A stretch of DNA of 64,000 bases, taken from assembly GCF_030440515.1 (NCBI RefSeq), contig NZ_CP076543.1:4561501-4625500 (forward strand), given 5' to 3'. Numbering within the stretch: the stretch's first letter is position 1; each line of letters opens with the position of its first letter. This DNA comes from Streptomyces xanthophaeus (GTDB lineage: Bacteria; Actinomycetota; Actinomycetes; Streptomycetales; Streptomycetaceae). A program made the position numbers and the translations under genes. Shown here piece after piece: positions 33,099 through 42,006 of the stretch. The notes under the pieces are model-generated. The model saw nothing but the letters and a program-made list of their open reading frames with translations. It did no database searches and had not been told where the DNA came from.

Positions 33099-33130
33099 GC
33101 GCCCCGCCACTCGAAAGAGCGGCGGGGCGC
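33099..33130. terminator. bidirectional terminator between cold-shock gene and mqnD
   Basis: GCGCCCCGCC (33099-33108) pairs perfectly with GGCGGGGCGC (33121-33130) around a 12-base loop. Lies between two convergent stops (33073 and 33149). Confidence 0.75.
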
Positions 33131-33148
33131 AGCCGTGTGCGCGGGCGG

Positions 33149-34015
33149 TCAGTCCTGCGGGAAGTCCAGCGAGCCGGGCGCGATGGCCGGTACCAGACCC
33201 TCGGCCGCCGCCCGCGTGAGCAGCCCGCGCACCGCCGCGTAGCCGGAGTCGCCGAGGTCGGCGGTGAACTCGTTGACGTAGAGGCCGATGTGCTGGTCGG
33301 CGACGGCCGGGTCCAGCTCCTGGGCGTGGGCGCGGACGTACGGGCGGGAGGCTTCCGGGTCGTCCCAGGCCATCCGGACCGACGTACGGGCCGACTCGGC
33401 CAGCGCGCGCAGCCGCTCCGCGCCCAGCGAGCGCCGGGCGATGATCGCGCCCAGCGGGATCGGCAGGCCGGTCGTGGACTCCCAGTGCTCACCCATGTCG
33501 GCCAGGCAGTGCAACCCGTAGTCCTGATAGGTGAACCGGGCCTCGTGGATCACCAGCCCGGCGTCCACCCGGCCGTCCCGGACCGCCGGCATGATCTCGT
33601 GGAACGGCAGGACGACGACCTTGCCGACGCCCTCCGGCAGCACGTCCGCGGCCCACAGCCGGAACAGCAGGTAGGCGGTGGAGCGTTCGCTCGGCACAGC
33701 CACCGTCCGCCCGGTCAGGTCCAGCCCCGGCTCGCGCGTCAGCACGAGCGGGCCGCAGCCGCGCCCCAGCGCCCCGCCGCAGGGCAGCAGCGCGTACTCC
33801 TCCAGCACCCACGGCAGCACGGCGTACGACACCTTCAGCACGTCCAGCTCGCCGCGCTCGGCCATGCCGTTGGTGAGGTCGATGTCCGCGAAGGTGACGT
33901 CGAGGGCGGGCGCGCCCGGTACCCGGCCGTGGGCCCACGCGTCGAAGACGAAGGTGTCGTTCGGGCAGGGCGAATAGGCGATCTTCAGCGGTTCACCGGT
34001 GCGGGTGCTGCTCAT
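33149..34015 (-). CDS. mqnD: 1,4-dihydroxy-6-naphthoate synthase (futalosine pathway)
   Basis: A 288-residue enzyme that turns cyclic dehypoxanthine futalosine into 1,4-dihydroxy-6-naphthoate for menaquinone synthesis. Conserved regions: LKIAYSPCPNDTFVFDAWAHG, DVTFADIDLTNGMAERGELDVLKVSY, LPCGGALGRGCGPLVL, VAVPSERSTAYLLFRLW and VIHEARFTYQDYGLHCLADMG. ATG at 34015 gives MSSTRTGEPLKIAY. Its 5' end overlaps the 3' end of mqnB by 23 bp, so the two are coupled. Streptomyces uses this pathway instead of MenFDHCEB. Confidence 0.95.
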   Translation of the reverse strand: MSSTRTGEPLKIAYSPCPNDTFVFDAWAHGRVPGAPALDVTFADIDLTNGMAERGELDVLKVSYAVLPWVLEEYALLPCGGALGRGCGPLVLTREPGLDLTGRTVAVPSERSTAYLLFRLWAADVLPEGVGKVVVLPFHEIMPAVRDGRVDAGLVIHEARFTYQDYGLHCLADMGEHWESTTGLPIPLGAIIARRSLGAERLRALAESARTSVRMAWDDPEASRPYVRAHAQELDPAVADQHIGLYVNEFTADLGDSGYAAVRGLLTRAAAEGLVPAIAPGSLDFPQD

Positions 34016-34727
34016 GGCGTTCTCCCCAGTTCGCGAGTACGGGCCCCAGCACACGGAAGCCGTCGGCGAGCGCGGTCAGCGCGTCCCCGATCCGCCAGGC
34101 GGCACGGTCACGAGGGCCCACGGCGTTGGACACGGCGCGGATCTCCAGTACGGGCAGCCCGTGAGCGGCGGCCGCCTCCGCGACCCCGAAACCCTCCATG
34201 GCCTCGGCCCCGGCCATCGGGTGCCGGGCGGCGAGCGCGGCCGCCCGGGCGGCGGTCCCGGTCACGGTGGAGACGGTCAGCACGGGCGCGAGCAGCGCCC
34301 CGGTCGCCTCGGCGGCGCGGGCGGCGAGCTCGGCGGGCGGCAGGTGCACACTGTGCCCGAAGCCGAGCTCCGTCACGTCGAGGAAGCCGTCGGGGGTCTC
34401 GGCCCCCAGGTCGGCGGCGACGATCGCGTCGGCGACCACGAGGGAACCGAGCGGGGCGGCGGGCGCGAACCCGCCGCCGATGCCGGCGGAGACGACGAGC
34501 GAGTAGTCGGCGAGGGCCAGGGCGGTGGCGGCCCCGGCGGCGGCCGCCGCCGGACCGACGCCCCCGACGAGCACGTCGAAGGCGATGCCAGGAAGGTCCC
34601 GGCGGTTGATGAGGTAGCCGCCGGGCAGCGTGCGCGGACCGGGGCCGAAAGCGTCCGGATGAGGGGTCAGACCGGTGGTGACGGAGTCTGCCTCCGCCGC
34701 CACCGCGGTCACGACGAGCGCGCGCAC
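33993..34727 (-). CDS. mqnB: futalosine hydrolase
   Basis: A 244-residue nucleoside-phosphorylase-fold hydrolase that removes hypoxanthine from futalosine. Motifs: RALVVTAVAAEADSV, VLVGGVGPAAAAAGAATAL, VVSAGIGGGFAP, LGSLVVADAIVAADLGAETPDG, and MAGAEAMEGFGVAEAAAAHGLPVLEIRAVSN, the catalytic EAMEG. The GTG at 34727 is the most sensible start. It overlaps mqnD by 23 bp and begins 13 bp after the DUF2771 lipoprotein gene, so the three form an operon. Confidence 0.94.
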   Translation of the reverse strand: MRALVVTAVAAEADSVTTGLTPHPDAFGPGPRTLPGGYLINRRDLPGIAFDVLVGGVGPAAAAAGAATALALADYSLVVSAGIGGGFAPAAPLGSLVVADAIVAADLGAETPDGFLDVTELGFGHSVHLPPAELAARAAEATGALLAPVLTVSTVTGTAARAAALAARHPMAGAEAMEGFGVAEAAAAHGLPVLEIRAVSNAVGPRDRAAWRIGDALTALADGFRVLGPVLANWGERHEQHPHR

Positions 34728-34740
34728 CGCCGCCGCCCGG

Positions 34741-35232
34741 TTACTTGAGCTTGAGGTTGAAGGACCAGACGGCGAGCGGCTTGCCGTCCTCGGCGATCTG
34801 CAGGAACGCGAGCTTCTTCGAGGAAGGGGCCTCGCCCTGGCCGCCCGTCGCGAAGACGTCGGCACCCGGGAAGCTGCGGTAGGTGTTCGAGGAGGGCTCG
34901 GTGATCGGCTGGCCGTCCAGGACCGCCGACCAGCGCTTGCCGTCCTCGACGATCTCCGGCTCGACACCGAGACGCAGCGTGTCACCGCGGGCGTACTCGA
35001 CGGTCTTGGGGTTCTTGAGGTTGGTGAGGCACTCCTGGACCTGGTCCATGGAGAGCTCCTTGCCGTCGTTCTGGCAGGAGGCTTCGGCGGACACCGACGA
35101 GGTGCCGACCGTCACGGTCGCCAGCGGTGTCGGCTTCTCGCCGCAGGCGGAGAGGAGGAGGAAGCCGGCGGACACGGCTCCGAGGGCCGCGACGCTGCGG
35201 CGGGCCCTACCCGAGAAAAGCGGTGCGGTCAT
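34741..35232 (-). CDS. DUF2771 lipoprotein
   Basis: A 163-residue exported protein with a lipobox (GFLLLSACGEKP, Cys about 30) after a basic N-terminus and hydrophobic core. The mature part matches DUF2771: TVTVGTSSVSAEASCQNDGKEL, LRLGVEPEIVEDGKRWSAVLDG, AFLQIAEDGKPLAVWSFNLKLK. It is predicted to be anchored at the outer face of the membrane. It is upstream of mqnB, a conserved genus arrangement. Function unknown. Confidence 0.93.
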   Translation of the reverse strand: MTAPLFSGRARRSVAALGAVSAGFLLLSACGEKPTPLATVTVGTSSVSAEASCQNDGKELSMDQVQECLTNLKNPKTVEYARGDTLRLGVEPEIVEDGKRWSAVLDGQPITEPSSNTYRSFPGADVFATGGQGEAPSSKKLAFLQIAEDGKPLAVWSFNLKLK

Positions 35233-35348
35233 GAGCCGAAGGCTATCGGGCCCCTGGGCTGCGCCGCTGCATGGGGTACCCGTGGCCTGCGGCGCGGCGC
35301 ATTGTCCGGGGGCGGCGCCGCAGCCGGACATGCGCGGCGGGCAACCGG

Positions 35349-36704
35349 CTAGGCGACCCGGGGCCGGGAGGCGCTGTGGGGGCGGGGGGCCGAGAGGACA
35401 CCGCGCAGGGCCATCGTCGTGCCCAGGGCCACGATCGCCGCGGCCACCGACATCCCCAGTACCCCGTTCAGCGGCAGCACGATGCCGATCGCGCCGCCCA
35501 GGACCCACGCCACCTGGAGCAGCGTCTCCGAACGGGCGAAGGCCGAGGTCCGCACCGACTCCGGCACGTCCCGCTGGATCATCGCGTCCAGCGACAGCTT
35601 CGCCAGCGCCTGGCAGAAGCCCGCCGTCGCGCCCAGCACGGCCATGAACAGCCCGCTGAAGAACACCGCCGCGAGCACCGCCACGCCCAGGGTCAGGCAC
35701 AGCACCGCCGCGATGATCGCCTCCGGCGCCCGCGCCCGCAGCCACGCGCCCGCCGCCGTGCCGCAGGCGTTGCCCACGCCCGCCGAGACGCCCACGATGC
35801 CCAGCGACACCGCCGCGCTCTGCCCCGCCAGGGGATGCTCGCGCAGCAGGAACGCCAGGAAGAAGATCAGGAACCCGGACAGTGCACGCATCGAGGCGTT
35901 CGCGAGCAGCCCGCACAGCACCGGCCGGCTGACCGTCCGCAGACCCGGCCGCTTCGAGTGCGGCTCGTGCGTGGACAGCCGCGCCCGGCGCTCGCCCTTG
36001 GCCTCGTCCACCTTGTGCGGCAGCGTGAACGCCGCGACGGTGCCCCACACGAAGATCACGCAGGCCCCGTACAGCGGCCACGGCGGCCCGATCAGATGCA
36101 GGGCGGCACCCACCGGCGCCGCCGCGCCCGTGGCCAGCAGACCGGCCAGCGTGACCCGGGAGTTCGCCTTGACGAGTGAGAATTTCGGCGGAAGCAGCCG
36201 GGGCACCACCGCACTGCGGACCACCCCGTACGCCTTGGACGCCACCAGCACGCCCAGCGCCGCCGGATACAGCTGAATGCCCCCCGTGGCCACCGCGCCC
36301 GACATCAGCAGCGCCAGCAGCGCGCGCGCCAGCATCGAGGCCGCCATCGCCGCCCGCCGGCCGTGCGGCAGCCGGTCCAGCAGCGGACCGATCACCGGGG
36401 CCAGCACGGTGAAGGGGGCCATCGTGATCGCCAGGTACAGGGCCACCCGGCCGCGCGCCTCGTCCGTGGGAACGGAGAAGAACACCGTCGAGGCCAGCGC
36501 CACCGTGATCATCACATCGCCGGCGCCGTTGATGGCGTGCAGCTCGATCAGCTTGCCGAGGCCCGATTCCCCCGCCCCGTGCGCGTGCGTGGCCCGCCGG
36601 ATCCCCCGCGCCGGAAGGTGCAGCGCACGCCCGACAGCCCGGCCGGCCCGCCTGGCCGGTCCCGAGCCGTCGTCGGACGACCGTACGGGTGCCACACTCG
36701 ACAT
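35349..36704 (-). CDS. MFS transporter
   Basis: A 451-residue polytopic protein. After a 45-residue basic N-terminus, membrane helices begin at ELHAINGAGDVMITVALASTVFF; motif A-like GPLLDRLPHGRRAAM is between helices 2 and 3, with later helices to RGVLSAPRPHS. Related Streptomyces proteins always lie between DUF2771 and DUF3027, as here. Substrate unknown. The ATG at 36704 gives MSSVAPVRSSDD. It stops 116 bp before the lipoprotein start. Confidence 0.9.
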   Translation of the reverse strand: MSSVAPVRSSDDGSGPARRAGRAVGRALHLPARGIRRATHAHGAGESGLGKLIELHAINGAGDVMITVALASTVFFSVPTDEARGRVALYLAITMAPFTVLAPVIGPLLDRLPHGRRAAMAASMLARALLALLMSGAVATGGIQLYPAALGVLVASKAYGVVRSAVVPRLLPPKFSLVKANSRVTLAGLLATGAAAPVGAALHLIGPPWPLYGACVIFVWGTVAAFTLPHKVDEAKGERRARLSTHEPHSKRPGLRTVSRPVLCGLLANASMRALSGFLIFFLAFLLREHPLAGQSAAVSLGIVGVSAGVGNACGTAAGAWLRARAPEAIIAAVLCLTLGVAVLAAVFFSGLFMAVLGATAGFCQALAKLSLDAMIQRDVPESVRTSAFARSETLLQVAWVLGGAIGIVLPLNGVLGMSVAAAIVALGTTMALRGVLSAPRPHSASRPRVA

Positions 36705-37031
36705 AGTGCCCCACCCGGCCCTGCCGGGCGCCTCCCGGCGCGTCACCCGGCCGGTGGCTTGTCCGCGAATCGGACCTTGCATGTGTGCCCGAGGCTTAAG
36801 AGGAGGTAGCGTGCGTAGCGCGCCACCGGCGGTTGCTCCTGGCCGCGCGCCTCTTCGTGATCCCGCAGAATGGGTCGCAGTGAGGTGCGCCCGGAGTCCG
36901 ATCGGGTGCGGACGTCGACGCGGCCCTCTGGTCCGCTCCGCCCGTGCCACGTACGGACAGCACCGACGGGTCGTTGTGGACGACAGTACGGACGGCGCAC
37001 ACGTGAGACGGCGTAGGAGAGAACGAGACCA

Positions 37032-37955
37032 GTGAGTGCTGCGACGACGCGAAGCCGTACCCCGCGTACCCCCGACCGCCTCTGCGTCGAGGCGGTAGAA
37101 CTCGCCCGCGCGGCGGCCGAGGAGGCCGCCTTCCCCGGAGTGGTGGGCGCGCACGTCTCCGCCGTCGCGGAGGGCGACCGCGTCGTCACCCACTTCTTCG
37201 AGTCCAAGGAACCGGGCTACCGCGGCTGGCGCTGGGCCGTCACCGTGACCCGCGCCTCCCGCGCGAAGAACGTCACCCTCGACGAAACGGTGCTGCTCCC
37301 CGGCGACGACGCGCTGCTGGCCCCCGAGTGGGTGCCGTGGAGCGAGCGGCTGCGCCCCGGCGACATGGGCCCCGGCGATCTGCTGCCCACCGACGCCGAG
37401 GACCTGCGCCTGGAGCCGGGCTGGTCGGGCGAGGACACCCCGCCGCCGAACTCGGTGGTCTCCACCGAGATGGCCGAACTGGTCGAGGCCGAGGACGCCG
37501 ACGTCACCGACCGCGCCGTGGTCCCCGTACGCGGCTCCATCACCTCGGTCGCCGAGGAACTGGGCATGCGCCGGGCGCGCGTGCTATCGCGGTACGGGCT
37601 GCACACCGCCGCCGACCGCTGGGACGAGTCCTTCGGCGCCAAGACCCCGATGGCGCAGGCCGCGCCCGCCTCCTGCGTCTCCTGCGGCTTCCTGGTCGCC
37701 ATCGGCGGCTCGCTCGGCCAGGCCTTCGGCGTCTGCGCGAACGAGTTCAGCCCGGCCGACGGCCGTCTGGTGTCGCTGTCGTACGGCTGCGGCGGCCACT
37801 CGGAGGCCGCGGTCATGCCGGCGCCTCTGCGGCCGGCCCCGCCGGTGCTCGACTCGATGGCCTCGGACGAGTTCACCCTGCGACCGGCCCCCGACACCGG
37901 CTCGGTCCCGGTCTCGGAATCGGACCTGCCGGCCGCGGACCTCGGTCACTCGTAG
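37032..37955 (+). CDS. DUF3027 domain protein
   Basis: A 307-residue soluble protein. DUF3027 signatures: CVEAVELARAAAEEAA, GVVGAHVSAVAEGDRVVTHFFESKEPGYRGWRWAVTVTRASR, EWVPWSERLRPGDMGPGDLLP, and a Cys-rich region near 215 (SCVSCGFLVAIGGSLGQAFGVCANEF...YGCGGHSEA) that probably binds zinc. GTG start at 37032 follows AGGAGAG. Conserved in actinobacteria, function unknown. A hairpin follows 14 bp after the stop. Confidence 0.93.
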   Translation: MSAATTRSRTPRTPDRLCVEAVELARAAAEEAAFPGVVGAHVSAVAEGDRVVTHFFESKEPGYRGWRWAVTVTRASRAKNVTLDETVLLPGDDALLAPEWVPWSERLRPGDMGPGDLLPTDAEDLRLEPGWSGEDTPPPNSVVSTEMAELVEAEDADVTDRAVVPVRGSITSVAEELGMRRARVLSRYGLHTAADRWDESFGAKTPMAQAAPASCVSCGFLVAIGGSLGQAFGVCANEFSPADGRLVSLSYGCGGHSEAAVMPAPLRPAPPVLDSMASDEFTLRPAPDTGSVPVSESDLPAADLGHS

Positions 37956-37969
37956 CCTCGTAGCCTTGT

Positions 37970-37986
37970 GGCCCGCTCGGCGGGCC
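37970..37986 (+). terminator. short hairpin after DUF3027
   Basis: GGCCCGC-TCG-GCGGGCC, perfect 7-bp stem, 14 bp after the DUF3027 stop. No U-run, as is usual in Streptomyces. Confidence 0.5.
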
Positions 37987-38019
37987 CCCTCCGGCGGCCG
38001 TGCGGCGTACCCTCGCCCC

Positions 38020-38250
38020 ATGGGGGACACGGGCGCCGACGCGGACATGGTGGGACTGACCGGCCGGGTGACCGGGACGGTCGGGCCCGGGCTGGTGGGC
38101 GAGGTCATCGTACGGATCCGGGGCGGGGCGGAGCACTTCCTCGCCCACCCGGTCGCCGGGACCGGCCGCATCGCCGTCGGGACGGTGGTGACGGTGGTCG
38201 AATACCTGCCGCCGCGCACGGTGTACGTGATGGCCGCCTACGACAACTGA
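38020..38250 (+). CDS. NfeD-like OB-fold protein
   Basis: A 76-residue soluble protein with a small OB-type beta barrel: VGLTGRVTGTVGPGLVGEVIVRIRGGAEHFLAHP, then GRIAVGTVVTVVEYLPPRTVYVMAA. This matches the C-terminal domain of NfeD (NfeD1b-like). It precedes a flotillin gene by 127 bp, the standard NfeD-flotillin pair. Confidence 0.8.
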   Translation: MGDTGADADMVGLTGRVTGTVGPGLVGEVIVRIRGGAEHFLAHPVAGTGRIAVGTVVTVVEYLPPRTVYVMAAYDN

Positions 38251-38377
38251 CGCCCCGTCCCACCTGTACGTATCAAGATGGCGACAAGACTCGGCCCGCA
38301 TCTTCCGGCGTGACCGCCGCAGGCGCAGACTCGGCCTCGTCGGTGCCGAACGGCATCGCGCTAAGGGGGCGTTGCCG

Positions 38378-39841
38378 ATGGCTATCGGCGTCGTGGCGGG
38401 AATCGTTCTCGCCGCAATCGTGGCTCTGATCGGCCTGTTCAAGCTCATGTGGCGGGTGGCCGAACCGAACGAGGCACTCGTCATCTCCGGTTCCACGCAC
38501 AAGACCGAGGGCCTCGGGCAGGGCATGGGGTTCCGGATCGTCACCGGGCGGGGGACGCTCGTACTCCCGGGCGTGCAGGCGGTACGGAAACTGTCCCTGG
38601 ACCTCAACGAGACCCAGCTGTCCGTGGACTGCGTCACCCATCAGGGCATCCCGCTGCGGGTGAAGGGCGTCGTCATCTTCAAGGTCGGCGACGACCTCGT
38701 GTCGATCGCCAACGCGGCCCGCCGGTTCCTGGACCAGCAGAAGATGATGCCCGAGCGCGTGCACATCGTCTTCGCCGGACATCTGCGGTCCATCGTGGGC
38801 GGGTTGACGGTCGAGGACATGATCCGCGACCGGGAGAAGCTGACGGGCCAGACCCGGATGGCCTGCGGTACCGAGATGGAGAAGCTCGGCCTGATCGTCG
38901 ACTCGCTGCAGATCCACGAGATCGAGGACCCGACCGGCTACATCAAGAACCTGGCGATGCCGCACGCGGCGGCCGTGCAGCGGGACGCGCGGATCGCGCA
39001 GGCCGAGGCGAACCGGCTGGCCACGGAGGCCGAGCAGGCCGCCTTCGCCCGGATGGCCGAGGCGACGCGCGACAGCGAGATCCTGCAGGCCGGCTACCAG
39101 GCCGAACGGGACAAGGCGGCGGCGACGGCCCGTCAGGCGGGCCCGCTGTCGGAGGCGGCCGCCCGCCAGGAGGTCGTCGTCCAGGAGACCCGGGTCGCGG
39201 AGCTGGAGGCGCACCGGCGCGAGCAGCAGCTGCAGGCGGACGTACGCAAGCCCGCGGACGCGGCGGCGTACGAGACCCGCACCCGGGCGGAGGCCGAGCG
39301 TGACGCACGGATCTCGGCGGCGCAGGCGAAGGCGCGGGAGACGGAACTCGCGGCGGCCGCCGAGGCGACGCGGGTGACGACGGCGGCGACCGCCGACGCG
39401 CAGGCCGTGGAGGCGCGGGGCATCGCGTCGGCGAAGGCCACGCGGGCGACCGGTGAGGCGGAGGCCGCGGCCACGCAGGCACGGGGCCTCGCGGAGGCGG
39501 AGTCGGCGAAGGCCAAGGGTCTGGCCGAGGCGGAAGCGATCAAGGCGCGGGCCGCCGCGCTGGCGGAGAACCAGGAGGCGGTCGTCGCGCAGCAGCTGGC
39601 CGAGAACTGGCCGGCGATCGTGGAGGCGGGTGCGGGGGCCTTCGGGAACGTGGAGCACATGGTCCTGCTGAACGGGGCCGAGGGCATGTCGGAGATGTTC
39701 GCGAAGGCGCTGACGATGGGCGGCACGGGCCTGGGCGTGGCCCGCCAGCTCCTGGCCTCGATGGGCCAGCCCCCCGCCTCGGCGACTCCGTCCCCGGCCT
39801 CCCCGCCGGTGAACGGCCGCATCCCGATCCGCGAGGAGTAA
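38378..39841 (+). CDS. flotillin-family (SPFH domain) protein
   Basis: A 487-residue membrane-associated scaffold. An N-terminal helix (AIGVVAGIVLAAIVALIGLFKLM) is followed by an SPFH domain (about 25-200: PNEALVISGSTHK, GTLVLPGVQAVRKLSLDLNETQLSVDCVTHQGIPLRVKGVVIFKVGDD) and a long Ala/Glu-rich coiled coil (about 205-420: AEANRLATEAEQAAFARMAEATRD and many more). The C-terminus is Pro-rich. Flotillins organise membrane microdomains and partner with NfeD. ATG at 38378 has AGGGGG 8 bases upstream; a TTG two codons earlier is less likely. Confidence 0.93.
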   Translation: MAIGVVAGIVLAAIVALIGLFKLMWRVAEPNEALVISGSTHKTEGLGQGMGFRIVTGRGTLVLPGVQAVRKLSLDLNETQLSVDCVTHQGIPLRVKGVVIFKVGDDLVSIANAARRFLDQQKMMPERVHIVFAGHLRSIVGGLTVEDMIRDREKLTGQTRMACGTEMEKLGLIVDSLQIHEIEDPTGYIKNLAMPHAAAVQRDARIAQAEANRLATEAEQAAFARMAEATRDSEILQAGYQAERDKAAATARQAGPLSEAAARQEVVVQETRVAELEAHRREQQLQADVRKPADAAAYETRTRAEAERDARISAAQAKARETELAAAAEATRVTTAATADAQAVEARGIASAKATRATGEAEAAATQARGLAEAESAKAKGLAEAEAIKARAAALAENQEAVVAQQLAENWPAIVEAGAGAFGNVEHMVLLNGAEGMSEMFAKALTMGGTGLGVARQLLASMGQPPASATPSPASPPVNGRIPIREE

Positions 39842-39883
39842 CCCCGGCCCCATCCGGCTCCGCCGGCACATCCAGCCCCTCCG

Positions 39884-40150
39884 GGCACATCCAGCCCCTC
39901 CGGCGTTTGAGGAGCGGGGTCCGGGGCGGAGCCCCGGCAACGGCGCGGGCGCCGAACCGTCCGGTTTCCGGCGCGGCGCCGCTGCCGGGGGCGCTGCCCC
40001 CGGACCCCCGCGCCTCAAACGCCGGCGAGGCTGAATGTGTCCGGAGGGGCTGGGTTCGGCCCGGCGAGGCTGGATGGGCCCGCGGGGCTGGATGGGCCCG
40101 GAGGGGCTGGGTTCGGCGCGGCGGAGCCGGATGGGCCGGGCGGAAGCCGG
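39884..40150. repeat. array of Streptomyces intergenic palindromic repeats
   Basis: Units in both orientations: CAGCCCCTCCGGCGTTTGAGG near 39891, the hairpin CCGGGGCGGAGCCCCGG near 39921, CCGGGGGCGCTGCCCCCGG near 39985, and GCCTCAAACGCCGGCGAGG near 40011, followed by GGCTGGATGGGCCCG and GGAGGGGCTGGGTTCGGC tandem repeats to 40130. Fills the convergent gap between flotillin and the propeller gene and may terminate both. Confidence 0.75.
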
Positions 40151-40179
40151 GGTGGGGGCGGTTGAAGCGTCGGCTCGAG

Positions 40180-41178
40180 TCAGCGGCGGCGGAAGAGGCG
40201 TTTGGCGCCGAAGACCAGAGCCAGGCCGCCCGCGAGGACGAGGGCTCCCTTGCCGAAGCTGCCGGTCGGCTCCGGCGCGGGGGCCGCCTCCGAAGGCGCA
40301 CCCGGCTGCGGCGAGGCCGACGCGGCGGCGGCGACCGGCACGGCGATGACCCGACTGCCCTCGCCCTCCGCGCCGAACATCAGCGTGGAGCCGTCCGGCG
40401 TGTACGTCACCGACTCCGCCTGGCCCTGCCACGGCGCGTCCACCCGCTCGCCCTCGCCCACCGGCAGGCCGTCCTTCCACGGGTAGGTGCGGGCCGTGAA
40501 GTAGCCCCGCAGCGTCAGCCGGGTGCCGTCGGGGGAGAACGCCCCGTCCGTCACCCACGGCACGGCGGCGACCCGACGGAACACGTTCGTGCCCCCCGTC
40601 GTCAGCTCCGCGGGACCCTCGTACAGGCCGCCCTTGTTCTCGTCCTTGCTCGCGATGTAGACGCGCCCCGTCACCGGATGGACCATCAGGGCCTCCGCGT
40701 TGCGCGCCCCGTCCGCGTACTTCACCGTGAACTGCGTGGCCTCGGCCGTGACATCGCCCAGTTGCTTCGGTTCCGGGAAGCGGTAGATCCACACGTGGTC
40801 CCAGGTGCCGTTGCGGTTGTCGCCGATGTCCCCGACGTAGAGCTGCCCGTCCGGGCCCAGCGAGATCGCCTCGACGTCGCGCGGCTTCCCGATCCCCGTC
40901 AGCGTCACGCGGGCCACCGTCCTGCCCGATGCCGAGTCCACCGCGTAGATGTACGGGCCGTCGTCGCTGTCGTTGTGCGTCCAGTACACGCCCGGGTGGA
41001 TCCGGCTTGCGGCCAGGCCGCTCGACTCCTTGATCCGCGGGTCGGAGATGGTGAAGGAGGACGTGGCGGGGGTATCCGCCGCGTGGGCCGGGCCCGGCAG
41101 CACGGCGAGTGCGGCGGCGACGGCGGCGGCGGTGGCAACGGCGGCGGACGCGGCGGCGGACGGCATGGGCAGGCGCAT
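40180..41178 (-). CDS. secreted, membrane-anchored beta-propeller-like protein
   Basis: A 332-residue exported protein. A signal peptide (1-33, ending AHAAD) and a C-terminal anchor (GALVLAGGLALVFGAKRLFRRR, sortase-like but without LPxTG) flank a repeat domain with KESSGLAASRIHPGVYWTHNDSDDGPYIYAVD, DVEAISLGPDGQLYVGDIGDNRNGTWDHVWIYRF and RNAEALMVHPVTGRVYIASKDENKGG. The repeats resemble a WD40/SMP-30-type propeller. A Pro/Ala linker spans about 285-305. Function unknown; extracellular binding or lactonase-like activity is possible. It stands alone. Confidence 0.85.
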   Translation of the reverse strand: MRLPMPSAAASAAVATAAAVAAALAVLPGPAHAADTPATSSFTISDPRIKESSGLAASRIHPGVYWTHNDSDDGPYIYAVDSASGRTVARVTLTGIGKPRDVEAISLGPDGQLYVGDIGDNRNGTWDHVWIYRFPEPKQLGDVTAEATQFTVKYADGARNAEALMVHPVTGRVYIASKDENKGGLYEGPAELTTGGTNVFRRVAAVPWVTDGAFSPDGTRLTLRGYFTARTYPWKDGLPVGEGERVDAPWQGQAESVTYTPDGSTLMFGAEGEGSRVIAVPVAAAASASPQPGAPSEAAPAPEPTGSFGKGALVLAGGLALVFGAKRLFRRR

Positions 41179-41254
41179 TCCCCCAGCCTGCCAGTACGTG
41201 CCGCGTGTCCGGCGTCACAGGGGTTTCTGTCGCGCGATCCGCGATGATGACCGG

Positions 41255-41947
41255 ATGCGTTTCATGTTCGTCGGCGACTCCATGACCATCGGACGCGCCG
41301 GCGACTACACCTGGCGCTACCGGATGTGGCAGCACCTCAGCTCGACCTTCGGCGGTCCCTACCGGATCGTCGGTCCGCGCTGCGAGCTGTACGACACCGT
41401 CGCCGACGCACCCACCAGCCACGCGTACGCCGACCCGGGCTTCCCGGAGCGCGCCCGCCGCCACCTGGCCGGCTGGGGCGAGGGCTGGCAGCACATGGCC
41501 CCCCTCATAGGCCCTGCGGTCTCCGACACCGGTGCCGACGTCCTGCTGGTCTCCCTCGGGCTGATCGACCTCGGCTTCTACACCGACGCCGAGCAGACCG
41601 CCGCCAACGCCCGCCGGTTCGTCGCCGAGGCCCGCGCCGCCCGTCCCGCCGTCCGCATGGTCCTGCTGCCGGTCATCCCGAACAGCCGGGCCGAGGAGGA
41701 CGCCCCCTTCGCGGCCGAGGTGGCCCGCTTCAACGAGCTCCTCGCGAAGGCGGTCGCCGACCTGACGACCGACGCCTCGCCGATCCTGCTGGCCGCGCGC
41801 CCGGCCGCGTACGACATCCACCGCGACACCTACGACGGGACTCACCCGAACGCCTCGGGCGAGCACCGGCTGGCGGGCGAGTTCGCGGCCGTCCTGCACC
41901 AGGCGTGGGGGATCGGCGGCCCCTACCGGCCCGCGCAGGTGCTGTAA
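41255..41947 (+). CDS. SGNH/GDSL hydrolase family protein
   Basis: A 230-residue esterase-fold protein. Block I is FVGDSMTIGRAG (Ser9 nucleophile), followed by block II-like LVSLGLIDLG, and block V YDGTHPNASGEHRLA with the catalytic Asp/His. No signal peptide is seen, so it is probably cytoplasmic. It lies downstream of, and divergent from, the propeller gene. Substrate unknown. Confidence 0.9.
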   Translation: MRFMFVGDSMTIGRAGDYTWRYRMWQHLSSTFGGPYRIVGPRCELYDTVADAPTSHAYADPGFPERARRHLAGWGEGWQHMAPLIGPAVSDTGADVLLVSLGLIDLGFYTDAEQTAANARRFVAEARAARPAVRMVLLPVIPNSRAEEDAPFAAEVARFNELLAKAVADLTTDASPILLAARPAAYDIHRDTYDGTHPNASGEHRLAGEFAAVLHQAWGIGGPYRPAQVL

Positions 41948-41968
41948 CACGCCCTTCACGGCGGGGTC

Positions 41969-41999
41969 TTGCTTCGAGCGCACTCGAAGCAGTTGGCTT
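41969..41999 (+). promoter_or_regulatory. MerR-type promoter driving the aldo/keto reductase
   Basis: TTGCTT (41969) and TTGGCT (41994) are separated by 19 bp, longer than the usual 17, and the spacer holds the perfect inverted repeat GCTTCGAGCGCACTCGAAGC (41971-41990). Long spacers with a central palindrome are the hallmark of MerR-activated promoters. The predicted start point is next to the ATG at 42007, so the mRNA is probably leaderless. Confidence 0.6.
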
Positions 42000-42006
42000 G
42001 TGTCCC

